Part shown: piece by piece, positions 6,894 through 12,459 of the stretch
Position numbering within the stretch: the first letter of the stretch is position 1
Layout: each line of letters opens with the position of its first letter
Source: Bacteroidales bacterium
Lineage (GTDB): Bacteria > Bacteroidota > Bacteroidia > Bacteroidales > P3
Length of the DNA: 12,459 nucleotides
Assembly (NCBI GenBank): GCA_900771365.1
Contig: CAAGNU010000083.1
Span: 1-12,459 of the forward strand
Reading direction: 5' to 3'
Notes under the pieces: generated by a model
The model's database searches: none
Told to the model about the DNA's origin: nothing
What the model saw: the letters and a program-made list of their open reading frames with translations, nothing else
Position numbers and translations under genes: made by a program

Positions 6894-7637
6894 TTACTTT
6901 TTCTTTACCTGGTCGCCCGTCTTGCCAAAACGACGCTGCCGATTCTGGTAGTCCACGATGGCATCGTAGAAATCCTCGTGGCGGAAATCGGGCCACAGCT
7001 GTTCGCTGAAGTAGAACTCTGTATAGGCCATCTGCCACAGCAGGAAATTGCTCACACGGAGCTCTCCGCCCGTGCGGATAAGCAGGTCTGGGTCTGGGTA
7101 GTCCTTGGTAACAAGATAGTTGCGCAACGTCTCCTCAGTAACGTCCTCGGGTTTCAGCAGTCCCTCGGAAGCCTCCTTGCAGATCTGGCGCAAAGCCTCT
7201 GCCGTCTCCCAGCGAGCACTATAGCTCAAGGCCAAGATGAGAGTCATGGCGGTGTTGCCTGAGGTCTCTTTGACACATTCGAGCAGTTTGCTGCGCGACT
7301 TCTCGGGGATGCGTCCTGTGTCGCCTATCGTCTCCAGCTTGACGTTGTTGTCCATCAGGGTCTTCGTTTCCTCACGCACAGCCTTGATGAGAAGTTCCAT
7401 CAAGCCGTCCACCTCTTCCTGCGGACGATTCCAGTTCTCTGTGCTGAAGGTATAGAGCGTCAGATACTTGACGCCACTTGCCACGGCGGCTTCCACGGCC
7501 TGTCGCACAGCGGTCATGGCATTTTGATGGCCAAAGATGCGCTGATGCGACTGCTTCTGAGCCCAGCGTCCATTTCCGTCCATGATGATGGCCACATGCT
7601 GTGGCACACGGGACTTATCGATATCTTCTAATTTCAT
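6894..7637 (-). CDS. uppS: Undecaprenyl diphosphate synthase (cis-prenyltransferase)
   Basis: UppS adds eight isopentenyl units in cis to farnesyl diphosphate, making C55-PP, the lipid carrier for peptidoglycan, O-antigen and capsule. From the ATG at 7637 the product is 247 aa, normal for the family; a GTG at 7643 would add two residues. The substrate-binding signature HVAIIMDGNGRWA lies at about residues 14-26 and contains the essential Asp (near 20). It is followed by a GHQNA helix, TLYTFSTENWNRP (about 60-72), and the C-terminal DLLIRTGGELRVSNFLLWQ with YTEFYF and the LWPDF segment. All key motifs are intact. It starts 27 bases after the porG stop on the same strand and is followed directly by a terminator. 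It works at the cytoplasmic face of the inner membrane. Confidence 0.97.
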   Translation of the reverse strand: MKLEDIDKSRVPQHVAIIMDGNGRWAQKQSHQRIFGHQNAMTAVRQAVEAAVASGVKYLTLYTFSTENWNRPQEEVDGLMELLIKAVREETKTLMDNNVKLETIGDTGRIPEKSRSKLLECVKETSGNTAMTLILALSYSARWETAEALRQICKEASEGLLKPEDVTEETLRNYLVTKDYPDPDLLIRTGGELRVSNFLLWQMAYTEFYFSEQLWPDFRHEDFYDAIVDYQNRQRRFGKTGDQVKKK

Positions 7638-7664
7638 AGTCACGTATTATCTATATAGTCATTG

Positions 7665-8537
7665 TCACAATTCGCAGACCTTGCCGCGCATCCACCCGAA
7701 CAGCATCTCGGCAGAGAACGAGAAGGATACGTTGAAAAAGGAGTACCAGTCGTGGAGCGAATCATCGCCGCGCTTGATGCCGGGAGCATTGATATAGCCT
7801 GGCGCCACCTCGTAGCTTCTGTCGGCAAGGAGGGCGGCAATCTCACCGCCACCGTCCGAGCCTGTGAGGACCTCGGAGCCGACGTATGTGGTGCTCACAT
7901 CGTCGAGATAGTCCGTCCACGTCTTGCGCCATCCATACTCCACAGTGAGGTGCATGTTGGGCGAGATGCACCATCTGTAGCCTATGCCGAAGGGCATGCA
8001 CACCTCCATAAGCTGGTACTTCATCCTCTCGGGGTAGGCCGACGTGCCCTGGCCTTCGGTGGCAAGGGGCTGAAGGTCGTACCAGGCTCCCTGACCCGTA
8101 ATGGTGTCGAAGAACTGTGCCTGGGGGTTGAACTTGAAGAGGCCTATGCCGCAGAAGATATAGGGCGTAGCCCGCTTCTGGGTGCCGTGATGGAGTCCGT
8201 AGGGGAAGAAGTTGAACTCCGCACGCAGGAATCCCTCACCCACGTAGGAACGGAAGCTGAGGTTGCGACGCCATTCCACATCGGGGTTGCCGCCTTCTAT
8301 ATGGCCGTAGCTGCCGCCGAAAGCAAGCGACCAGCGTGTGTCGAAATTGATGCGGGCTATAATGCCTCCCGCGAGGTTTACGGTACCGAACATGCTCTGG
8401 TCGTTCAAGTCGCCCAGATAGTTCATGCCGCCACCCACAAAGCCCACCTCGCTACGTGAGAGCAAGTTCTGCGCTCCCGCAGTAACGGCAAGCGCCGTGA
8501 GCATGAAGAATATTGCAATTCGTCTCAGATAAATCAT
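7665..8537 (-). CDS. porG: PorG-like outer-membrane beta-barrel protein (DUF6089)
   Basis: PorG is an outer-membrane protein of the type IX secretion system, reported in Porphyromonas gingivalis to associate with the PorK/PorN ring. The 290-aa product has a signal peptide (MIYLRR, hydrophobic core, cleavage near AGAQ, residue 23). The family opening EVGFVGGGMNYLGDLN follows at about 30-45. Alternating amphipathic strands then suggest a small barrel, with the family segment YGWRKTWTDYLDDVSTTYV (about 201-219) and a C-terminal KRGDD...DWYSFFNVSFSFS. The position directly upstream of uppS-bamA-ompH-ompH matches the P. gingivalis arrangement. No promoter is evident in the 133 bases upstream, so it is probably read from the DUF4837 gene's transcript. 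The link with T9SS fits the sorting domain on the 9878-11491 protein. Confidence 0.88.
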   Translation of the reverse strand: MIYLRRIAIFFMLTALAVTAGAQNLLSRSEVGFVGGGMNYLGDLNDQSMFGTVNLAGGIIARINFDTRWSLAFGGSYGHIEGGNPDVEWRRNLSFRSYVGEGFLRAEFNFFPYGLHHGTQKRATPYIFCGIGLFKFNPQAQFFDTITGQGAWYDLQPLATEGQGTSAYPERMKYQLMEVCMPFGIGYRWCISPNMHLTVEYGWRKTWTDYLDDVSTTYVGSEVLTGSDGGGEIAALLADRSYEVAPGYINAPGIKRGDDSLHDWYSFFNVSFSFSAEMLFGWMRGKVCEL

Positions 8538-8624
8538 TATCGCACTAACGCAGAATTATGTTTTATATTATCTACAATCCACCTACACTGTAACTTTTCT
8601 CCTGCCTCAGCCGAAACTTTCTCG

Positions 8625-8657
8625 GAAGTCGAAGCTTGAGCGAAGCCACAGCGAAGC
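8625..8657 (-). repeat. 11-bp tandem repeat array, three copies
   Basis: Read on the minus strand, the units are GCTTCGCTGTG, GCTTCGCTCAA and GCTTCGACTTC, head to tail with exact 11-base spacing. The array also contains an inverted pair (GAAGCTT at 8631-8637, AAGCTTC at 8654-8660), so the leader can fold. It sits between the DUF4837 stop (8671) and the porG start (8537), and is the same unit as at 353-385 and 12071-12125. Confidence 0.75.
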
Positions 8658-8670
8658 TTCCACAAGCCGC

Positions 8671-9696
8671 CTACCACTTCAGCGACCAGCAGACGCTCTC
8701 AACCTGCATCAGCAAGTCGCGCTTGGTCCAAGGCTGATTGCGGGGGCAGTAGACGTAGCCCATGAGGGTCACCACGTACTTCTTATCGGGAGACAGCACG
8801 CTGTAGGCAACAAAGGGACCTCCCATAAAGTCGCCAAACGAACGCCAGCAGCCACGTGTCTCCACGCAGTACTCGCTGCCAGGGAACTCAACCGTGCGGC
8901 TCAGAATCTGTGCCAGGTACTCACCCTTGGCGTTCTTGCGGCGCTCGATGCCGGTATAGCTGCCCGGCTCAGTGCTCGGAACATAGCGCTTCATGATGGT
9001 GTCGATATGGTCGAGTATGCTGTTTTCGCTGAAAGCGGACTCGTTCTTATAGGGCATCACATCGATGAGCACGCCCATCCCGAAATCCTTAGCCTCCTTG
9101 CGCACCCATGCGAAATCCTCAGCCTGCTTGGCCATGGCGAACTCATTGGAGAACTGCAAACGGAAAGCGAACTGCTCCTCAATGGCCTTATTGAGCTCGT
9201 AGCCGTCCATACCCCTATAAGCCTTGATGATGCGGCGATGTTCGGCCTTGTAGAGCTCGTCGAGCATCATCTCGGCATAACCTCTCAGGCTTTCTTGCAG
9301 CGCCTGCGGGCTCTTCATGGCGAAATCGAATATCACCTGCGGGGCGGCATACTCGTCAATATGCTTGTACACCTTGCCAGAGTTGCCCGTGTTGACATCC
9401 AGTATAATCACATTCCTATGGTTCTTGAACATATCGGTGTTCTGATACGACGAGATGGGGATGTTCACAATGTCGAACTTCTTCTCAGGCTGGGGCAGGC
9501 AGTCCTGAAGGCTGCCGAAAATCGAGTCCACCAACTCCTTGGTGTCGCCAACATACACATTATCGTTAGCAACTATCAAGAGTTCCAGCGTCTTGCCCGA
9601 AGAACCCTTCTTCTGTGGTTCTTGCTCAGACTTGTTATTATGGCTACAGCCGCACACAGCGAGCGCAACCATGATGCATAAGAAAACTTTTTTCAT
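8671..9696 (-). CDS. DUF4837 family lipoprotein
   Basis: The 341-aa product is a lipoprotein of unknown function found in Bacteroidota. The N-terminus has a short charged region, a hydrophobic core and a lipobox-like V-C-G-C with the lipidated Cys at residue 17, then a polar linker rich in Ser, Gln and Lys. Family traits include LELLIVANDNVYVGD (about 36-50), LPQPEKKFDIVNIP (about 71-84), NVIILDVN (about 96-103), and the C-terminal RGCWRSFGDFMGGPFVAYS (about 281-299) and VTLMGYVYCPRNQPWTKRDLL. The length is normal. It has a promoter candidate 40 bases upstream and may lead a transcript with porG and uppS. The conserved position beside porG and uppS suggests an envelope role, but that is inference. 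Confidence 0.9.
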   Translation of the reverse strand: MKKVFLCIMVALAVCGCSHNNKSEQEPQKKGSSGKTLELLIVANDNVYVGDTKELVDSIFGSLQDCLPQPEKKFDIVNIPISSYQNTDMFKNHRNVIILDVNTGNSGKVYKHIDEYAAPQVIFDFAMKSPQALQESLRGYAEMMLDELYKAEHRRIIKAYRGMDGYELNKAIEEQFAFRLQFSNEFAMAKQAEDFAWVRKEAKDFGMGVLIDVMPYKNESAFSENSILDHIDTIMKRYVPSTEPGSYTGIERRKNAKGEYLAQILSRTVEFPGSEYCVETRGCWRSFGDFMGGPFVAYSVLSPDKKYVVTLMGYVYCPRNQPWTKRDLLMQVESVCWSLKW

Positions 9697-9735
9697 AGTA
9701 TGGCATATTTCTTACTTTGAATAACGCGACACGGA

Positions 9736-9743
9736 CAAAATTA
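9736..9743 (-). promoter_or_regulatory. Promoter -7 element upstream of the DUF4837 gene
   Basis: The minus strand reads TAATTTTG, a full match to TAnnTTTG, placed 39 bases upstream of the ATG at 9696. No clear -33 TTG is present at the usual distance. Since porG and uppS show no promoter of their own, this may serve all three genes. Confidence 0.55.
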
Positions 9744-9840
9744 TTATCCGCAAGCGAACATTTTTTTACGCTTTCTGACAAGCGACGCAGAGCGAACTTC
9801 CGCACCACTCTATACGCTTGGCTTCTTGTGCCTTATAGCA

Positions 9841-9873
9841 AGTATGCGGCGGCCCGCGGGGCCGCCGCATACT
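9841..9873 (-). terminator. Strong GC-rich hairpin after the T9SS cargo gene
   Basis: AGTATGCGGCGGCCC (9841-9855) and GGGCCGCCGCATACT (9859-9873) form a perfect 15-bp stem with a 3-base loop, four bases past the stop codon at 9878. No T-run follows on either strand, so it is not a canonical intrinsic terminator. Its position suggests termination by a Rho-assisted or structure-only route, or protection of the mRNA 3' end. Confidence 0.6.
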
Positions 9874-9877
9874 GACA

Positions 9878-11491
9878 TTATTTCACATGCTCTATCACCA
9901 GCTTCTGCGACGAGGTGCCGCGAGGCGAGGTGAGCGTGACGAAGTAGGTGCCCGAAGGCAGGTCTTGTGTGGAGATGCGGGTCTCCTCGCCGTGAGCCTC
10001 CTGGCTCAGGACGGCATGCCCCGCCACGTCGTAGAACGTGATGAGCACCCTGCCCTGCTCCAAGCTTGTAATCGTCACATACCCCTGTGCGGGATTGGGC
10101 GCCATGCCGAAGGCCGCACCCTCGGCCTGCTCCACGCCCGTCTGGGCAACAAATATGGCCGTGAACGACGAGTCGCTCATGGCTGCAAAGCAGCGGGGAT
10201 TGTCCATCACACTGTCGTTCCAGCACGAAAATCTGTACCACGGGTAACGCTGCCAGGCAACAGCCGTGAGCCTCACCTCCTCGCCCTCCTCGAATGTGCC
10301 CATGCCCGTCACGTAGCCCATATCGGGGTCGATAGGCTCAGCTGTGATACGATATGTCGGAATCCGCTCAAAAGAGGCCGTGAAAATGGTATCGCAGGTG
10401 ATGACGAACCTGCGTGGGTTGTTCCTGTCCCCGTCATTCCACTGCACGAAACGGTAGTGCGGCTCTGGCACGGCCGTGAGCGTCACCGTGTCATGTGCCC
10501 AGTGAGGGCCTCCGCCCGTCACGCTGCCATACGTACCCTGAACATGCACAATGTATGTCTCGTTGGTGTCGAAATAGGCCGTGAACGCCGTGTCCTGCGT
10601 CAAGACGATGCGCCGGGGATTGTTCGTGTCCCCATCGTGCCAGTGTGTGAAGCGGTAGCCTGGACGCGGATAGGCGTAAAGTTGCTGCTCAACATATTTT
10701 GAATACCTTCCTCCAGGACTCGTTGTGCCTTTCAAAGAATCAGCGGTGAACAAATCAACTTGCACCTCGTCAACCTTGATAAAGAACGGGCCATACTCCT
10801 CCAACCGAAGCAAACGGTGAGGCGTAGTATGGCTTACCACACCTTGACGGTATACATTGGGGCTATACACTCTATTGCCGCACCATAAAGAAGGAGTTTC
10901 TGGCGTCCACCCACATAGATGATGATACGTAACATTCTGAGTATTAGTATTACCTGTATTCGAATTGCAAGACCCTCCGAGAAGAAACACCGAGTCCACC
11001 ACGACAGGCTTGCTTAGATTCACCTCGTAAAATCTGAAATACAGTACAGGCCTAATAGAAGTGTCTCTATGCCATGGCATCCGCAGTATGCGGAACGAGG
11101 CCGTATCCCACCGCACCGAGTCGAGAAGCAGCACCGTATCCCAGTTGCCTGCATATTGGTATATATAGACATACTCTGGGGCTGTCGGTCGGCGGAGATC
11201 CGTAAGATCCATGCTCGAATCCATCACGCCTATGCCTGTTATGGCCGTAGGATGAGCCACACTGTCCCATCTTGTCTTCACGCATCCTGAAGATTGATAA
11301 TTGCTCACAGCAGAACAAAATTGAGACATTATACAAGACCCGCTGTCATTGTTGAAATAGTCACAATTTTCAAACCAGTACGTGTAATGATACCCTGGCA
11401 GTTTGCCGTACATATCGCCTATCGTGTCCTGCGCCTGTGCCAGACCTATGGCACACACCAGCATAAATCCTAACAATACGCTCTTTTTCAT
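9878..11491 (-). CDS. T9SS type A cargo protein with InlB-like repeats
   Basis: A secreted or surface-attached protein of unknown function, 537 aa from the ATG at 11491 (an ATG two codons upstream at 11497 is possible). The signal peptide ends near AQAQ (residue 21). A Cys-containing N-terminal region (about 22-250) is not one I recognise. Three divergent InlB B-type repeats follow, each with the pattern YRF..W.D....NPRR or NPRC, then F.A.F. The C-terminal 75 residues are a type A sorting domain: APNPAQGYVTI, FYDVAGHAVL, DLPSGTYFVTL and QKLVIE. Such domains are removed during export through the T9SS, and the mature protein is often linked to A-LPS. It follows a small ORF on the same strand and ends at the 9841 hairpin. 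Its role could be adhesion or binding, but no catalytic motif is visible. Confidence 0.88.
   Translation of the reverse strand: MKKSVLLGFMLVCAIGLAQAQDTIGDMYGKLPGYHYTYWFENCDYFNNDSGSCIMSQFCSAVSNYQSSGCVKTRWDSVAHPTAITGIGVMDSSMDLTDLRRPTAPEYVYIYQYAGNWDTVLLLDSVRWDTASFRILRMPWHRDTSIRPVLYFRFYEVNLSKPVVVDSVFLLGGSCNSNTGNTNTQNVTYHHLCGWTPETPSLWCGNRVYSPNVYRQGVVSHTTPHRLLRLEEYGPFFIKVDEVQVDLFTADSLKGTTSPGGRYSKYVEQQLYAYPRPGYRFTHWHDGDTNNPRRIVLTQDTAFTAYFDTNETYIVHVQGTYGSVTGGGPHWAHDTVTLTAVPEPHYRFVQWNDGDRNNPRRFVITCDTIFTASFERIPTYRITAEPIDPDMGYVTGMGTFEEGEEVRLTAVAWQRYPWYRFSCWNDSVMDNPRCFAAMSDSSFTAIFVAQTGVEQAEGAAFGMAPNPAQGYVTITSLEQGRVLITFYDVAGHAVLSQEAHGEETRISTQDLPSGTYFVTLTSPRGTSSQKLVIEHVK
10151..10660 (-). repeat. Three divergent InlB-like protein repeats within the T9SS cargo gene
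   Basis: The best-conserved 30-codon cores are at 10571-10660, 10370-10459 and 10151-10240, spaced by about 200 bases. The first two share YRF, W.DGD, NNPRR and F.A.F; the third is degenerate (YRFSCWNDSVMDNPRC). This is the divergent Listeria-Bacteroides repeat type of surface proteins, probably small beta-rich modules. The weaker third copy suggests an old duplication. Confidence 0.8.
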
Positions 11492-11571
11492 AATCATCAG
11501 TTTTTATCGTTAGTCATCATAATTCATCGAACAGCTCTTCGCATACCCTATACTATTCCCGCTCACGCTTC

Positions 11572-11823
11572 CTAATGGCTCCATTCAGGTCTAATGACAG
11601 CATCCGTCCCAGAGCCCAGCTGCTGTATCTTTGCATTCTTGCCATAAGCCCCGAGGTAATAGCCCAGCTCCGAAACCGTCTGCCCTTTCGCAGCAAAGCC
11701 GCAAAACAATGCCGACAAGCACAAAGCCAGCACCCCAATACGCCGCCCTGCAGAATCAGCTATACGCCTACCAGCATCACAAAATGCTGAAAAACAAGTC
11801 CATATAAAAGTAATCCTATTCAT
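11572..11823 (-). CDS. Small secreted hypothetical protein, possibly truncated
   Basis: I do not recognise this ORF. From the ATG at 11823 it gives 83 aa (three more from the ATG at 11832). A strong promoter -7 element lies just upstream (11846-11853), leaving a short leader. After an unusual first 30 residues with a duplicated AGRRI segment comes a typical signal-peptide core (RRIGVLALCLSALFCGFAAKGQ split at RR, hydrophobic stretch, then AKGQ), followed by only 35 mature residues (TVSELGYYLGAYGKNAKI to PEWSH). That looks like the start of a longer secreted protein that now stops early, so it may be a remnant. It ends 80 bases before the T9SS cargo gene and would share its transcript. Confidence 0.35.
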   Translation of the reverse strand: MNRITFIWTCFSAFCDAGRRIADSAGRRIGVLALCLSALFCGFAAKGQTVSELGYYLGAYGKNAKIQQLGSGTDAVIRPEWSH

Positions 11824-11845
11824 ACTATACATATTTTTGACAATG

Positions 11846-11879
11846 CAAATATACGCATAATTTCGTATTACCCCCCAAA
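11846..11879 (-). promoter_or_regulatory. Leftward promoter for the small ORF and T9SS cargo gene
   Basis: The minus strand reads TATATTTGC at 11853-11845, a full match to TAnnTTTG followed by C. A TTTG at 11879-11876 lies 22 bases upstream, close to the usual 19-21 for the -33 element. No other such element lies between here and 11491, so the cargo gene is probably read from this site. Confidence 0.65.
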
Positions 11880-12070
11880 AAAAACATAAAAAATGTTAAA
11901 GATATTCCTATATCACAACAACACATATACTCAGCACGTTGCAACTCATCCATATAGAACCCACTATTCTGCCTCCAAATATACCCATCAACCTCCGGAT
12001 TGTTAAATTTATACAGCACAAAACACCTCGGATATTCATAACAAAATTAACATACCATATCTTCATTCCA

Positions 12071-12125
12071 CCTCCACAGTACCTCCGCCCTTCCTTCGCC
12101 CTTCCTCCGCTCTACCTCCGCTCCA
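12071..12125 (+). repeat. 11-bp tandem repeat array, five copies
   Basis: Five head-to-tail units: CCTCCACAGTA, CCTCCGCCCTT, CCTTCGCCCTT, CCTCCGCTCTA and CCTCCGCTCCA, each exactly 11 bases. A weaker sixth copy may precede (12060-12070). An inverted copy, reading GCTTCGCTGCA on the minus strand, follows at 12137-12147. One strand is almost purely pyrimidine. It is the same repeat family as at 353-385 and 8625-8657. Confidence 0.8.
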
Positions 12126-12300
12126 TAAGCACACCCTGCAGCGAAGCTTCTGAGGGGGGACAATGCACCTATACTTGTTAAAAATATTCACATCCTGCAA
12201 CCTGTCTCTTAAATTTAAATAGTTCCCAAACCACCCCTTATTCCTCCTCTTCGAAATGCAGATTTCTCCTAAGCGCCCCTTCCGCACACTATCAAGCGAG

Positions 12301-12356
12301 ATAGAACCCCATTCGATTCATTCGACTCGCTCGATTCAAATACAGGGGAGTTCTAT
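12301..12356. repeat. Inverted repeat enclosing three 9-bp tandem copies
   Basis: ATAGAAC (12301-12307) and GTTCTAT (12350-12356) form a 7-bp stem, extended by CCC/GGG with a bulge. The loop holds three 9-base units: ATTCGATTC (12311-12319), ATTCGACTC (12320-12328) and GCTCGATTC (12329-12337). It ends 22 bases before the rightward -33 element. It could be an operator or a terminator-like structure for upstream transcription; there is no T-run after it. Confidence 0.6.
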
Positions 12357-12377
12357 AAATTAAAATAGTGTTAATCA

Positions 12378-12410
12378 TTTTGTTATGTCAGAAATTTTTC
12401 GTATCTTTGC
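12378..12410 (+). promoter_or_regulatory. Rightward promoter (TTTTG - 19 bp - TATCTTTG)
   Basis: TTTTG (12378-12382) and TATCTTTGC (12402-12410) match the Bacteroidota -33 and -7 elements with the canonical 19-base spacing. This is the best promoter in the window. It lies about 24 bases upstream of the ATG at 12434, giving a short leader with AAAGGG (12421-12426) as a weak ribosome site. Confidence 0.85.
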
Positions 12411-12433
12411 AAAAAAATTGAAAGGGAATTGAT

Positions 12434-12459
12434 ATGGCATACAAAAACACATCAGAAGC
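12434..12459 (+). CDS. Start of a rightward gene, cut by the window edge
   Basis: Only eight full codons are visible (MAYKNTSE), too few to identify the product. The call rests on the strong promoter just upstream and the correctly spaced ATG. It would be the only plus-strand gene in the window and is divergent from the T9SS cargo transcript. Confidence 0.6.

Larger units (their letters stand above)
11854..12433. other. 580-bp divergent intergenic region
   Basis: It separates the leftward genes from the rightward gene at 12434. Short open frames exist but none has a convincing start, family motif or signal peptide. It holds a leftward -33 element, a poly-A tract (11877-11884), an 11-bp tandem array (12071-12125), a 9-bp tandem array inside an inverted repeat (12301-12356), and the rightward promoter (12378-12410). 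The rest is AT-rich and unremarkable. Confidence 0.6.

Noticed and set aside
7662..10702. Other long plus-strand frames opposite porG, the DUF4837 gene and the T9SS cargo gene
   Set aside because: All are antisense to genes with signal peptides and recognised family motifs, have no promoter of their own and show no domain signatures.
12071..12147. CRISPR array
   Set aside because: The unit is 11 bp with no spacers; the copies are contiguous and degenerate, and no cas genes are present.
12063..12287. A 74-codon minus-strand frame in the right intergenic region
   Set aside because: It runs antisense through the 11-bp tandem array and has low-complexity content, no promoter and no recognisable motif.

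Overview
The window looks like chromosomal DNA of a member of the order Bacteroidales (phylum Bacteroidota), probably an uncultured gut, rumen or oral lineage. Three things point there. The conserved block DUF4837 lipoprotein - porG - uppS - bamA - ompH - ompH has the same order as recalled for Porphyromonas gingivalis. A secreted protein ends in a type IX secretion (T9SS) type A sorting domain. The recognisable promoters carry the Bacteroidota -7 element TAnnTTTG instead of a sigma70 -10 box. I cannot name the genus from the sequence alone.

Every confident gene lies on the minus strand, so transcription runs from high to low coordinates. From right to left: a small, doubtful secreted-protein ORF (11572-11823) and a T9SS cargo protein with InlB-like repeats (9878-11491), ending at a very strong GC hairpin (9841-9873). 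Next come a DUF4837 lipoprotein (8671-9696), the T9SS-associated outer-membrane protein PorG (7665-8537) and undecaprenyl diphosphate synthase UppS (6894-7637), closed by an intrinsic terminator (6870-6890). A 71-bp near-palindrome (6780-6850) precedes the outer-membrane assembly operon bamA (4161-6704), ompH/skp copy 1 (3507-4151) and copy 2 (2938-3450), which ends at a textbook terminator (2879-2914). Then come yifB/comM (1231-2769) and a Fic-family AMP transferase (467-1207).

The core genes work on the cell envelope. UppS makes the lipid carrier for peptidoglycan and surface glycans. The two Skp-like chaperones carry unfolded outer-membrane proteins across the periplasm, and BamA inserts them. 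PorG is an outer-membrane part of the T9SS machine, which exports cargo such as the 9878-11491 protein. YifB/ComM and Fic form a separate pair downstream of the terminator.

Both edges are gene-poor. The left edge (1-466) has a leftward promoter and a structured leader for a gene mostly outside the window. The right edge (11854-12433) has a 580-bp divergent intergenic region with tandem repeats and a clear rightward promoter for a gene starting at 12434. The least expected observation is a dispersed family of 11-bp tandem repeats (consensus near GCTTCGCTCTA / CCTCCGCTCTA) in three separate intergenic places: 353-385, 8625-8657 and 12071-12125. I found no CRISPR array, transposase, tRNA or rRNA, and no convincing new multi-gene system; the novelty here is mostly in the intergenic DNA and in the N-terminal domain of the T9SS cargo.
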